From contig CANRFA010000005.1 in assembly GCA_947629775.1 (NCBI GenBank), positions 52,488 through 116,487 on the forward strand: a stretch of DNA of 64,000 nt, written 5' to 3'. The stretch is from an uncultured Oscillospiraceae bacterium (GTDB taxonomy: Bacteria > Bacillota > Clostridia > Oscillospirales > Oscillospiraceae). The position numbers and the translations under genes are program-made. The notes under the pieces are model-generated. The model was not told the origin of the DNA. It worked only from the letters and a program-made list of their open reading frames with translations, and did not search any database. Of this stretch, positions 42,692 to 51,129 are shown one piece after another. Numbering within the stretch: position 1 is the first letter of the stretch; the number at the start of each line of letters is the position of its first letter.

Positions 42692-43351
42692 ATGTTTCAC
42701 GTCATAGATCTGAGCCGCTATCCGCGGGCGGACCACTTCCGCTATTTCTGCTCCCTGGCCAATCCCTTCGCCGGCGTGACCGTGCCGGTGGATGTGACTG
42801 AACTGACGGCATGGTGCCGCGCCCATGACCGCTCCTTCTATCTTGCATTTCTGCATGTGGCGGCCCTTGCGGCGGACGGAATCGCTCCCTTCCGCCAGCG
42901 GGTGCGGGACGGGGGAATCATTGAGTACGACGAGTGTCCCACTTCCCATATTGAGCTGCTGGAGGACACCACTTACCGCTACTGTACGCTTCATCACCAC
43001 ATGGAGACGGAGGAGTGGTTCCGGCAGGCGGAGAAGGCCCGGGCGGTGGCTCGGCAGGGGGCCTTCCAGGAGGATGGGGACCCGGACAGCTGTCTCTTTG
43101 TGACCACGCTGCCCTGGCTGCCCTATACGGCCCTGCTGCAGCCCACCGGCGGGGATTCCAATCCCAGGATCTCCTGGGGGAAGTTTCAGCGGGAGGCGGA
43201 CGGGCGGGTGCGGATGCCGGTTTCCGTGCTGGCCCATCACGCTCTGGTGGACAGAATTCATCTGGCCTGGTTCTACCGGGATCTGGAGGAGCGCCTGAAG
43301 GTGTTCTGTGCCGAAGGGGCGGCGCCAGGCGCCTCCGGTCTGGCCTTTTGA
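42692..43351 (+). CDS. CAT-family acetyltransferase-like protein, 219 aa
   Basis: It has the chloramphenicol acetyltransferase fold (CoA-dependent O-acetyltransferase trimer). The active-site motif HHxxxDG reads HHALVDRI near residue 186-193: the catalytic His and the structural Asp are present, while the Gly is Arg. The upstream loop NPRISWGKF matches the CAT pattern before the active site, and the N-terminus fits the type A enzymes. Chloramphenicol resistance is possible but the change at the motif and the chromosomal setting make a general acetyltransferase or an inactive relative equally plausible. The start follows AAAGGAGAAG. Monocistronic. Confidence 0.82.
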   Translation: MFHVIDLSRYPRADHFRYFCSLANPFAGVTVPVDVTELTAWCRAHDRSFYLAFLHVAALAADGIAPFRQRVRDGGIIEYDECPTSHIELLEDTTYRYCTLHHHMETEEWFRQAEKARAVARQGAFQEDGDPDSCLFVTTLPWLPYTALLQPTGGDSNPRISWGKFQREADGRVRMPVSVLAHHALVDRIHLAWFYRDLEERLKVFCAEGAAPGASGLAF

Positions 43352-43429
43352 GGCCGGCCTGGAATCCCGGACGGGAGTCCTCACGGAATCCGGGGCATTC
43401 CGGAGAGGCATTTCGGTGGAAATTCCGGA

Positions 43430-43458
43430 TTGACATCTTTCTGCGAATCAGGGATAAT
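43430..43458 (+). promoter_or_regulatory. promoter of dapL
   Basis: TTGACA (43430-43435), 17 bp, GATAAT (43453-43458). Confidence 0.8.
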
Positions 43459-43527
43459 AACCGAAAAGCGCTTCCCGCCCGGCCATGCCGGGATTTGCAA
43501 TGATGACAACCAAGGAGCTGTTTGACT

Positions 43528-44742
43528 ATGGTCAAGGTGAACGAAAACTATCTGAAGCTGCCGGGCAGCTATCTGTTCCAGGAGATCGGCCGCCGGACCC
43601 GGGCCTTTCAGGACCAGGCCCCCATGCCCATTATCCGTCTGGGCATCGGCGACGTGACCCGGCCGCTGGCCCCCGTCGTGGTGGAGGCCATGGTAAAGGC
43701 TTCCCAGGAGATGGGGCACAAGGAGACCTTCCGGGGCTACTGCGAGGAGACCTGCACCGCCTACGACTGGCTGCGTTACGCCATCCAGGCGGACTATAAG
43801 CGCCAGGGCGTGGAGATCGCGGACGACGAGATCTTCGTTTCGGACGGCGCCAAGAGCGACTGCGGCATGATCGGGGATATCTTCTCCGCGGACAACGTGG
43901 TGGCGGTCTGCGACCCCGTTTATCCCGTCTATGTGGACACCAATGCCATGGACGGCAGGGCCGGAGAATACGATGGCCAGCGCTGGACCAACCTGGTGTA
44001 TCTGCCCTGTACGGCCGAGAACGGCTTTGTGCCGGAGCTGCCCGAGGGACGGGTGCCGGATCTGATCTACATCTGCTCTCCCAACAACCCCACCGGCGCT
44101 GCCGCCACGAAGGATCAGCTGAAGGTCTGGGTGGATTTCGCCAACCAGCATGGCTCCATCATCCTCTTTGACAGCGCCTACGAGGCCTTCATCACCGAGG
44201 AGAACGTTCCCCACTCCATCTTTGAGGTGGAAGGTGCCCGGACCTGCGCCATTGAGTTCCGGTCCTTCTCCAAGACCGCCGGCTTTACCGGGAACCGCTG
44301 CGCCTATACCGTGATTCCCAAGGAACTGGAGCGGGGCGGCGCTTCCCTCCACGCCCTCTGGAACCGGAGGCGTGCCAGCAAGTTCAACGGCGTGCCCTAC
44401 GTGATTCAGCGGGCCGCGGAGGCATCTCTGACCGACGAGGGTCGGGCACAGACTGCCCAGGCCATCGCGTATTACCGCCGCAACGCCGAAGTCATCCGGG
44501 ACGGCCTGTCCGCCGCCGGCCTCGCCGTCTATGGCGGCGTCAACGCCCCCTATATCTGGGCCCGCGGCCCGGAGGGGATGGGCTCCTGGGATCTCTTTGA
44601 TCTGCTGCTGAAGAAGGCCTGCGTGGTTACCACGCCCGGCGCCGGCTTTGGTCCCAGCGGAGAAGGCTATATCCGCCTGACCGCCTTCGGGGACGCGGAC
44701 GCCACCCGGGAGGCCGTGGAGCGCATCAAGGCGGTGCTCTGA
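43528..44742 (+). CDS. dapL: LL-diaminopimelate aminotransferase, 404 aa
   Basis: A PLP enzyme that turns tetrahydrodipicolinate directly into LL-2,6-diaminopimelate for lysine and peptidoglycan, using glutamate. The opening MVKVNENYLKLPGSYLFQEI and RLGIGDVTRPL are diagnostic for DapL. Other motifs are SPNNPTGA near 190 and the PLP-lysine in SFSKTAGFTGNRC near 250. Length is normal. ATG at 43528 (an in-frame TTG two codons before is less likely). It has its own consensus promoter. The window contains no other lysine gene. Confidence 0.97.
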   Translation: MVKVNENYLKLPGSYLFQEIGRRTRAFQDQAPMPIIRLGIGDVTRPLAPVVVEAMVKASQEMGHKETFRGYCEETCTAYDWLRYAIQADYKRQGVEIADDEIFVSDGAKSDCGMIGDIFSADNVVAVCDPVYPVYVDTNAMDGRAGEYDGQRWTNLVYLPCTAENGFVPELPEGRVPDLIYICSPNNPTGAAATKDQLKVWVDFANQHGSIILFDSAYEAFITEENVPHSIFEVEGARTCAIEFRSFSKTAGFTGNRCAYTVIPKELERGGASLHALWNRRRASKFNGVPYVIQRAAEASLTDEGRAQTAQAIAYYRRNAEVIRDGLSAAGLAVYGGVNAPYIWARGPEGMGSWDLFDLLLKKACVVTTPGAGFGPSGEGYIRLTAFGDADATREAVERIKAVL

Positions 44743-44765
44743 GCCTCTGTTCCCGGATCTGAAGC

Positions 44766-44840
44766 GAAAAACCGGCCGGTCCCCCTGGGGGGCCGGCCGG
44801 ACAGGGCAAAAGAAAACCGCCCGGGTCTGAGACCGGGCGG
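44766..44840 (-). terminator. two tandem terminators of the fructokinase gene
   Basis: On the minus strand, stem CCGCCCGGTC...GACCCGGGCGG (44817-44840) is followed by TTTTCTTTT, and a second GC-rich stem of CCGGCCGG arms (44771-44800) by TTTTT. On the + strand neither has a T run, so dapL lacks an obvious terminator of its own. Confidence 0.8.
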
Positions 44841-44876
44841 AGAGGAAACGTGCGACAGGGGGGTCGCAGAGCATGC

Positions 44877-45821
44877 TCAGGGGTGGAAGTTCTCCACTTC
44901 CTCCAGCGTGGGCATGGCGGGAATCGCTCCGCTGCGGGAGCAGGTGAGGGCGGCGGCCCGGTTTGCGAAGACCAGGATCTCCTCCAGTTCCTCGGCGGTG
45001 AGGCCGGTGAGAGGACCATTGGTCCGGCGGGCCAGCTGGCTGAGGACAGCGCCCAGGAAGGTGTCGCCGGCGCCATTGGTGTCCTTGACCTGGACTTTGA
45101 AGCCGGGAACCGTTCCGGTGCGATCCTGCCAGCGGTAGAAGACGCCGGCGCCGCCCAGGGTAACGAGACACAGACGGATGCCGCGGTTGAAGAGGGCGGC
45201 GGTGCCTTCCGTCAGGTCGCTGGTGCCGGTGATGAGGGGAAGCTCCTCCTCGGACAGCTTGATCACATCCACCAGGGGCAGGGGGATGGACATCCACTGC
45301 AGGGCGGAGTCGACGGCGGGCCACAGGGCCGGCCGGAAGTTGGGGTCATAACTGATGAGCGCGCCCTTGGCGCGTGCTTCCCGGGCGGCATAGATGGTGG
45401 CGGAGCGGGAAGGTCCGGCGGTGAGGCTGACGGAACCGAAGTGCAGGAACCGGGTGGAGGCCAGCTTGCTGTCCTCGATCTCGGAGGCGGACAGGTCCTG
45501 ATCCGCGCCCCGGATAAAGCTGAAGGATCGCTCCCCGTCGGGAGCTACGGTGACGATGGCCATGGTGGTGGCCTGGCCGCCCCGTCGGACCGCTTCCGTA
45601 TTCACATGGTTGTCCTGCAGAGTCTGGAGCAGAGTATCCCCGAAGGCGTCACGCCCTACCTTGCCCAGGAAGGCGGTGGAGGCGCCAAGACGCGCCGCAG
45701 CGACGGCCACGTTGGCGGGAGCGCCTCCGGGGTTCGCTGCAAATACTCCGATTCCGTTTTCGTTCACCCCGGTTTGGGTCATATCGATTAGAATTTCGCC
45801 AACGGTCGTAATGTCTGTCAT
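44877..45821 (-). CDS. PfkB-family carbohydrate kinase, fructokinase-like, 314 aa
   Basis: A ribokinase-fold sugar kinase. The first family signature GGAPANVAVAAARLGA is at about residues 32-47, and the second, with the catalytic Asp, DTNGAGDTFLGAVL at about 250-263. The sequence, especially the opening and the residues around NPGGAPANVA, is closest to bacterial fructokinases (ScrK), which make fructose 6-phosphate. The start at 45821 follows AAAGGAG. It has an extended -10 promoter with a palindromic operator in the spacer. A sugar-kinase substrate other than fructose cannot be excluded. Confidence 0.9.
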   Translation of the reverse strand: MTDITTVGEILIDMTQTGVNENGIGVFAANPGGAPANVAVAAARLGASTAFLGKVGRDAFGDTLLQTLQDNHVNTEAVRRGGQATTMAIVTVAPDGERSFSFIRGADQDLSASEIEDSKLASTRFLHFGSVSLTAGPSRSATIYAAREARAKGALISYDPNFRPALWPAVDSALQWMSIPLPLVDVIKLSEEELPLITGTSDLTEGTAALFNRGIRLCLVTLGGAGVFYRWQDRTGTVPGFKVQVKDTNGAGDTFLGAVLSQLARRTNGPLTGLTAEELEEILVFANRAAALTCSRSGAIPAMPTLEEVENFHP

Positions 45822-45905
45822 GGCCGAAGCTCCTTTCTGGGTGATGCGTGACAGGCGGGAACGGGGGGCAACAGGGGGCACGATCTCAGCCTGATCACGA
45901 TTCCT

Positions 45906-45935
45906 AATATAGCACCGGGGACCGGTCCGGCGCAA
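45906..45935 (-). promoter_or_regulatory. fructokinase promoter with palindromic operator
   Basis: Minus strand TTGCGC, 18 bp, TATATT with TGC extension. The spacer holds the perfect palindrome GGACCGGTCC (45919-45928), a probable repressor site with the ACCGGT core also seen at 33660. Confidence 0.7.
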
Positions 45936-45991
45936 TATGCCCGCTGGTTTCTTAACGGGATCTTTAATGGAAAATGGTTGATTTTGGGCCT

Positions 45992-47167
45992 CTAAAGCCC
46001 CAAAAATGACCAGTTCTGGAGATTATTAAGGGAATCCACTATGGATTTCCGCCCGGAGGAGAAGGACCCCTGAACGAAGTTGGCCCGTCCGCCACCCCGT
46101 CCGTGAAGGCTCCGGTTCAGCTCCCGGATCACAGGGCGCAGGTCGTCTGTTCCCTCCGGGCACCCGATGGCGTAGCGGTAGCCGTGCTCCTCGTCGCCGG
46201 TGAAGCAGGCGGACCAGCCGCCGCAGACCTGCAGCACGCTGTCGCACAGGCGGCGCAGGGCGTCCGGGGAGAGATCGTCTTCAAAGACGACCTGATGGCC
46301 CGCGCCGGCGCAGCGCCGGGCGATGGCCGCCAGATGCTGTTCTTCCAGAGTCTGCAGGCGGGCCTTGAGCCGGTCCCGCTCCTCCAGAAGCCGCTCCACG
46401 GCGGCGCCGGTCTCGAAGACCTTTGCGGAGAGGAGATTGGACACGTGGTGGTTCTGAGCGGCCGCGCGGTTGAGCCAGGCCATGGCCCGTCCGCCGCAGA
46501 CCAGTTCGATGCGGACCCCCTCCCGGAAGCGGACGGCGCCCAGCAGTTTTACCAGCCCGATCTGCCCCGTAGAGGTCACATGGGTGCCGCAACAGGCACA
46601 GGTGTCTCCGCCGGGGAACGAGACGATGCGCACCTGGCCGGTCAGCTCCTTCTTGCTGCGGTAGTCCAGCGCGTCCAGTTCCTCCGGTGTGGGATACGTG
46701 ATGATCGTGGGATGATCCTCCCAGATATAGCGGTTGACAGCGTCCTCCAGCCATTCCAGATCCTTTCCGTCCAGGACGCGGTTGAGGTCGATGGTGATCA
46801 CGTCGCTCCCCATGTGAAAGCCCACGTTGTCGCAGCCCCAGCGGGCGTGGGCGAAGCCGGAGACGATGTGCTCCCCGGAGTGCTGCTGCATGAGGTCGAA
46901 GCGGCGGCTCCAGTCGAGGATGCCTTCCACCTCGGAGCCCTCTTCCAGCGCGCCGGCGCAGGTGTGGACCACGTGGCCGTCCCGCTCGTGGACCTCCCGG
47001 ACCCGAACGCCTCCCAGGGTGCCCAGATCCCAGGGCTGGCCTCCGCCCTCCGGGTAGAAAGCGGTCTGATCCAGACGGATTTCGAACCCCTTCCGACCGG
47101 GCGTACAGGACACCACATGGGCGGTGAAGCGTTTCAGGAAGGCGTTCTGCTCGTAAAGTTTCTCCAA
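45992..47167 (-). CDS. alanyl-tRNA editing protein (AlaX-type), 391 aa
   Basis: A stand-alone editing-domain protein that clears mischarged Ser-tRNA(Ala) (or Gly). The zinc-binding HxxxH motif is HSGEHI near residue 95-100, with the later Cys-x3-His of DTCACCGTH near 196; a DHHA1-like C-terminal part (residues about 270-391) includes RGGGRANFVQG. The start is taken as TTG at 47167, following GGGAGG at 9 nt; the ATG-like frame upstream runs across the -10 box and lacks a ribosome site. Protein opens as LEKLYEQNAFLKRF. Single gene. Confidence 0.88.
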   Translation of the reverse strand: MEKLYEQNAFLKRFTAHVVSCTPGRKGFEIRLDQTAFYPEGGGQPWDLGTLGGVRVREVHERDGHVVHTCAGALEEGSEVEGILDWSRRFDLMQQHSGEHIVSGFAHARWGCDNVGFHMGSDVITIDLNRVLDGKDLEWLEDAVNRYIWEDHPTIITYPTPEELDALDYRSKKELTGQVRIVSFPGGDTCACCGTHVTSTGQIGLVKLLGAVRFREGVRIELVCGGRAMAWLNRAAAQNHHVSNLLSAKVFETGAAVERLLEERDRLKARLQTLEEQHLAAIARRCAGAGHQVVFEDDLSPDALRRLCDSVLQVCGGWSACFTGDEEHGYRYAIGCPEGTDDLRPVIRELNRSLHGRGGGRANFVQGSFSSGRKSIVDSLNNLQNWSFLGL

Positions 47168-47199
47168 AATGTGATACCTCCCGGGTTGGAACTTGGCAC

Positions 47200-47208
47200 A
47201 GTATAGCA
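47200..47208 (-). promoter_or_regulatory. extended -10 promoter of the AlaX-type gene
   Basis: Minus strand TG-C-TATACT; the -35 is weak. The start codon TTG is about 30 nt downstream. Confidence 0.6.
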
Positions 47209-47350
47209 CAGGCCAACCGGTAAAAAAAGGGTCAGGATGCCGGAAGCGGGGGCGGATTGCCGGTTCTTTTCGGCGAAATGCCCTGCTGTTAAGATGACGC
47301 TAAAAAATGGTCACCCATATTCAGTTCCGGTATACATGCGGCGGCTTTTC

Positions 47351-47359
47351 TGCTATAGT
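47351..47359 (+). promoter_or_regulatory. extended -10 promoter of the two-component system
   Basis: TG-C-TATAGT, 38 bp upstream of the histidine kinase start; -35 not convincing. Confidence 0.5.
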
Positions 47360-47397
47360 ATATACGGTGAAATGGGCCCTTATGGAGGTGGTATGCC

Positions 47398-48579
47398 ATG
47401 GAACTGAAAGAACAGCTTCAGCGCTCCTGGCGGGTGCTGGCGAAGTGGTTCCTGCGGATTCCGCCGGTGCCCCGGGGCCTCACGGCCACGGTCTTCTTCC
47501 TGGGCTGCGCGTATCTGATCAGTCACTTTCTGATCGGACATACCGGAGGCGAAAACAACTCCGCGCTGGTCTTCGTGCTGGCGGTGGTCTTTATTTCCCT
47601 GCTGACGGAAGGGTATATCTTCGGCCTTGTGGCCTCGGTCTTCGGGGCCGTGATCACCAATTACTCCTTCATGGCGCCCTATGACGAATTTTCTCTGAGC
47701 CAGAAGGGCTACCCCGTGACCATGCTGTCCATGCTGGCGATTTCCCTTGTGGTCTGCGCTCTTACGTCCCGGGTACGCCAGCAGGCCCAGGACGCAGAGG
47801 CCCGAGAGCGCAATACCAAACTTCTGTTTGAGCAGAATCAGAAGCTGAACGAGGAGAAGGCCGCCATCCAGCTCCAGTCGGCCCAGGAGACCATCCGCAG
47901 CAATATCCTGCGGGCGGTTTCCCATGATCTGCGCACCCCTCTCACAGCCATCGCCGGCACGGCTTCCGTGCTTCTGAGCACACCGGAGGTCTCGCCGCGG
48001 AATGTGGCCATGCTGCAGGATATCAAAAGCGACGCGGACGCGCTTATTAACATGGTGGAGAATCTTCTCTCTGTCACCCGGATCGAAGACGGGGTGGTTC
48101 CCCTCAAAAAGCGGGAGGAGATGCTGGAGGAGGTGGCGGGGGACGCCGTTCTCACGCTGAAGCGCCGCTTCCCCCTCGGGAACGTTCAGCTGGAACTGTC
48201 CGAGGATCTTCTCTACCTGCCCATGGATTCCATGCTCATCAAGCAGGTCATGGTCAATCTCCTGGAGAATGCGGTGCGTCACTCCGGAGATACCGAACAT
48301 ATTGTCATGAAACTGTACCGCCGGGATGACTGGGCGGTGGTCGAGGTCCGGGACCATGGCACAGGGCTCTCGGACGAGGTGCTGGAGGCCATTCGGGACG
48401 GACGCCCTCTGCGGGTAGGCAATTCCGCCGACTCCACCCGGGGAATGGGCATCGGCCTGTCGGTCTGCCAGAGCATCATCAAGGCGCACGGCGGATTTTT
48501 CGAGGCTGAAAACGCGCCGGATGGCGGGGCTGTTTTCCGTTTTGGTCTGCACATGGAGGAGGTACCGATGGAAGCATGA
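47398..48579 (+). CDS. KdpD-like sensor histidine kinase without the Usp sensor, 393 aa
   Basis: A membrane sensor kinase. It has four hydrophobic helices in residues 25-125 that match the KdpD membrane region (DUF4118), a short coiled-coil (about 130-165), the phosphoacceptor box SHDLRTPLTAI near 178-188 and the ATP-binding domain with NLLENAVRHS, DHGTGL and GMGIGLSVC. It lacks the large N-terminal KdpD and universal-stress domains of potassium-sensing KdpD. The response regulator gene overlaps by 4 nt. No kdpFABC genes occur in the window, so the ligand (potassium, osmolarity or another signal) is open. Confidence 0.9.
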   Translation: MELKEQLQRSWRVLAKWFLRIPPVPRGLTATVFFLGCAYLISHFLIGHTGGENNSALVFVLAVVFISLLTEGYIFGLVASVFGAVITNYSFMAPYDEFSLSQKGYPVTMLSMLAISLVVCALTSRVRQQAQDAEARERNTKLLFEQNQKLNEEKAAIQLQSAQETIRSNILRAVSHDLRTPLTAIAGTASVLLSTPEVSPRNVAMLQDIKSDADALINMVENLLSVTRIEDGVVPLKKREEMLEEVAGDAVLTLKRRFPLGNVQLELSEDLLYLPMDSMLIKQVMVNLLENAVRHSGDTEHIVMKLYRRDDWAVVEVRDHGTGLSDEVLEAIRDGRPLRVGNSADSTRGMGIGLSVCQSIIKAHGGFFEAENAPDGGAVFRFGLHMEEVPMEA

Positions 48580-49283
48580 GCGAAAAGCGTACCATACTGG
48601 TGATTGAGGACGAGCATGCGATCAGCAACTTCATCTGCCGCGCCCTGTCCGCCAGCGACTATAAGGCGATTCCCGCCGCGGGCGGCAAGGAGGGCCTCTC
48701 CCTCTTCTTCTCCCATGGGCCGGATCTGGTGCTGCTGGATCTGGGGCTTCCGGACATGGACGGACTGGATGTGCTGACGCAGCTCAGCGACCTTCCGCGG
48801 GAGGTTCCGGTGATCATCATCTCCGCCCGGGACCGGGAATCCGAGAAGGTGCGGGCCCTTGACATGGGAGCGGACGACTATGTGGTCAAGCCCTTCGGGG
48901 TCTCGGAGCTGCTGGCCCGGATCCGCACCACGCTGCGGCGCTCGGACCGCATGAAGATGAGCCAGGGCATCCAGCGCGACGTGTACAAGGTCAAGGACCT
49001 GGTTGTGGACATTGCCCGCCACCAGGTGCTTCAGGGCAACGTGCAGATTCACTTCACTCAGAACGAGTTCAAAATACTGGAGCTGCTGGCCATTCATGCC
49101 GGAAAGGTCCTGACCTACGACTTCATTCTGGAGCACGTGTGGGGGCCCTTTGGCAGCAACACCAGCAACCAGATTCTGCGGGTGAACATGGCAAACATCC
49201 GCCGCAAGCTCCATGAGAATCCCTCCGAACCCCGGTATATCTATACGGAACTGGGGATCGGCTACCGGATGCTGGAGGACTGA
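48576..49283 (+). CDS. OmpR/KdpE-family response regulator, 235 aa
   Basis: Partner of the kinase, with a 4-nt ATGA overlap. The receiver domain (residues 1-120) has the acidic pocket (ED11, E12-like), the phosphorylated Asp in LLDLGLPDMDG near 56 and the Lys in VKPFG near 105. The C-terminal winged helix (about 135-235) has the OmpR pattern EFKILELLAIHAGKVLTYDFILEHVWG and YIYTELGIGYRM. It would activate or repress promoters after phosphorylation. A terminator follows. Confidence 0.95.
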   Translation: MSEKRTILVIEDEHAISNFICRALSASDYKAIPAAGGKEGLSLFFSHGPDLVLLDLGLPDMDGLDVLTQLSDLPREVPVIIISARDRESEKVRALDMGADDYVVKPFGVSELLARIRTTLRRSDRMKMSQGIQRDVYKVKDLVVDIARHQVLQGNVQIHFTQNEFKILELLAIHAGKVLTYDFILEHVWGPFGSNTSNQILRVNMANIRRKLHENPSEPRYIYTELGIGYRMLED

Positions 49284-49300
49284 CGGCGAATCCGATATGG

Positions 49301-49332
49301 CGCGGCGTGCCCTGGAGGGTCCGCCGCGTTTT
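49301..49332 (+). terminator. Rho-independent terminator of the two-component operon
   Basis: Stem CGCGGCG/CGCCGCG (49301-49307 with 49322-49328) is followed by TTTT. Confidence 0.75.
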
Positions 49333-49484
49333 CGCGCTTCCGGTCGAAGGCGGGGCGTTCGAAGGGCGGACCATGTACCCGCGGAGGGAGCGCTCCGGCC
49401 CGGAATGTATCCCGGCTCCCGGCGATCAGATCCGTCATTCCGGGGACGCCACGTTCCAAAGAGAACAGGAGGTCTGCGGGGGCG

Positions 49485-49521
49485 AAGGAAAGAAGGCCCG
49501 CCGGATGGATGACCGGCGGGC
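49485..49521 (-). terminator. terminator of the liv operon
   Basis: On the minus strand a 9-bp stem (GCCCGCCGG/CCGGCGGGC, 49513-49521 with 49496-49504) is followed by CTTCTTTCC. The region 49333-49484 shows no gene. Confidence 0.65.
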
Positions 49522-49566
49522 GGAACAGCGGGGATATCGGAAGAGACGAGGCCTGCCGGGCGGGAT

Positions 49567-50277
49567 TCAGCCGCCCAGGTAGGCTTTTTTGATGTCCGGA
49601 GAGGCCAGCAGTTCCTTTCCGGTACCGGAGGTCACGATACGGCCGGTTTCCAGCACATAACCCCGGCTTGCCACGCTGAGGGCGGCCTGGGCGTTCTGTT
49701 CCACCAGCAGAATGGTGGAGCCGGCGGCGTGCAGGCTGCGGATGATCTCGAAGATCTGCTCCACCAGGATGGGCGCCAGACCCATGGAGGGTTCGTCCAG
49801 CATCATCAGTTTCGGGCGGCTCATGAGAGCCCGGCCCATGGCCAGCATCTGCTGTTCGCCGCCGGAGAGAGTGCCGGCGATCTGCCGACGCCGCTCCTTC
49901 AGGCGGGGGAACTGGGTGTAAACCTGTTCCAGACTTTCCGGAATCGTGGAACTGTTCTGCGTAAAGGCTCCCATTTCCAGGTTTTCTTCCACCGTCATCT
50001 GCAGGAAGACCCGGCGCCCCTCGGGAACCAGCGCCAGCCCCTTCGATACGATTTTGTGGGCGGGGACGTGTCCCAGCTTCTCCCCCTGGAAGGTGATGGA
50101 GCCGGTGCGGCTGCGCAGCAGGCCGGAGATGGTGTTCAGGGTGGTGGACTTTCCGGCGCCGTTGGCGCCGATCAGGGTCACGATCTCGCCCTGTCGGACA
50201 TCGAAGGAGATGCCCTTGATGGCGTGGATGCTGCCGTAATAGACGTTGATGTTCTCAACGCTCAGAATTGGTTCCAT
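49567..50277 (-). CDS. livF: branched-chain amino acid ABC transporter ATPase LivF, 236 aa
   Basis: One of two ATPases that drive leucine/isoleucine/valine uptake. Walker A GANGAGKST near residues 37-45, signature LSGGEQQM near 140 and Walker B LMMLDEPS near 160. The start follows AGAAGGAGG within the end of livG, 3 bp after its stop. It is the last gene of livJHMGF. Confidence 0.96.
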   Translation of the reverse strand: MEPILSVENINVYYGSIHAIKGISFDVRQGEIVTLIGANGAGKSTTLNTISGLLRSRTGSITFQGEKLGHVPAHKIVSKGLALVPEGRRVFLQMTVEENLEMGAFTQNSSTIPESLEQVYTQFPRLKERRRQIAGTLSGGEQQMLAMGRALMSRPKLMMLDEPSMGLAPILVEQIFEIIRSLHAAGSTILLVEQNAQAALSVASRGYVLETGRIVTSGTGKELLASPDIKKAYLGG

Positions 50278-50280
50278 GCG

Positions 50281-51129
50281 CTACGCCTCCTTCTGCTTCC
50301 CCAGGTAGGCTTCGATGACGGCGGGGTTCGCCTGGATGTCCTCGGGGGTGCCCTTGGCGATGATACGGCCGAAGTTCAGCACGCAGATGCCCTCGCAGAT
50401 GTTCATGACCAGGTTCATGTCGTGCTCGATGAGCATGACGGCGATCTGGAAGGTATCCCGGATGCGGACGATGTTTTCCATCAGATCCGCCGTCTCCGAG
50501 GGATTCATGCCGGCGGCTGGCTCGTCCAGAAGAAGCAGAGAGGGGTTGGTGGCCAGGGCCCGCACAATTTCCAGACGCCGCTGGGCGCCGTAGGGCAGGG
50601 ATCCGGCTTCGTGGCTGGCCAGGTCCTGCATGCCGAAGATGGACAGCAGTTCCAGGGCGCTCTCATGGGCCAGCTTCTCCTGCTTCCAGAACCGGGGCAG
50701 ACGCAGCAGACCGTCCCACATGGGGTAGCGGATCTGGTTGTGCAGACCGACCTTCACGTTCTCTTCCACCGTGAGGTTGGAGAACAGGCGGATGTTCTGG
50801 AAGGTGCGGGCGATGCCGTTCTGGTTGACCTGGGAGGTGGTCATGCTATGGGTGTCCTTGCCGTTGAGAAGGATGGTGCCGCGGGTGGGCTGATAGACCT
50901 TGGTCAGCAGGTTGAAGACGGTGGTTTTGCCGGCGCCGTTGGGGCCGATGAGGCCGGCGATTTCCGTGCGTCCGATGGTGAGGTTGAATTCGTCCACGGC
51001 GGTCAGACCGCCGAAGTCGATGCCCAGGTGCTGACATTCCAGCACCGGCAGCCGGTTTACGTCCCGCTCCGGGACGATGGAGTGGCTGGGAACCGGAACC
51101 ATTTTGCCGCGTCTGAATTCCTTAGCCAT
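50281..51129 (-). CDS. livG: branched-chain amino acid ABC transporter ATPase LivG, 282 aa
   Basis: The second ATPase subunit. Walker A GPNGAGKTT is near residue 60, and the LivG-specific insertion and C-terminus (NFGRIIAKGTPEDIQANPAVIEAYLGK) are clear. It has about 25 residues more at the N-terminus than most relatives (MAKEFRRGKMVPVPSHSIVPERD). The start ATG overlaps the livM stop by 8 nt and follows AAAGGAGG inside livM, so the start is well supported. Confidence 0.95.
   Translation of the reverse strand: MAKEFRRGKMVPVPSHSIVPERDVNRLPVLECQHLGIDFGGLTAVDEFNLTIGRTEIAGLIGPNGAGKTTVFNLLTKVYQPTRGTILLNGKDTHSMTTSQVNQNGIARTFQNIRLFSNLTVEENVKVGLHNQIRYPMWDGLLRLPRFWKQEKLAHESALELLSIFGMQDLASHEAGSLPYGAQRRLEIVRALATNPSLLLLDEPAAGMNPSETADLMENIVRIRDTFQIAVMLIEHDMNLVMNICEGICVLNFGRIIAKGTPEDIQANPAVIEAYLGKQKEA

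Noticed and set aside
47398..49283. Naming the two-component system kdpD-kdpE
   Set aside because: The kinase lacks the KdpD and Usp domains and no kdpFABC is present, so potassium sensing is not supported.
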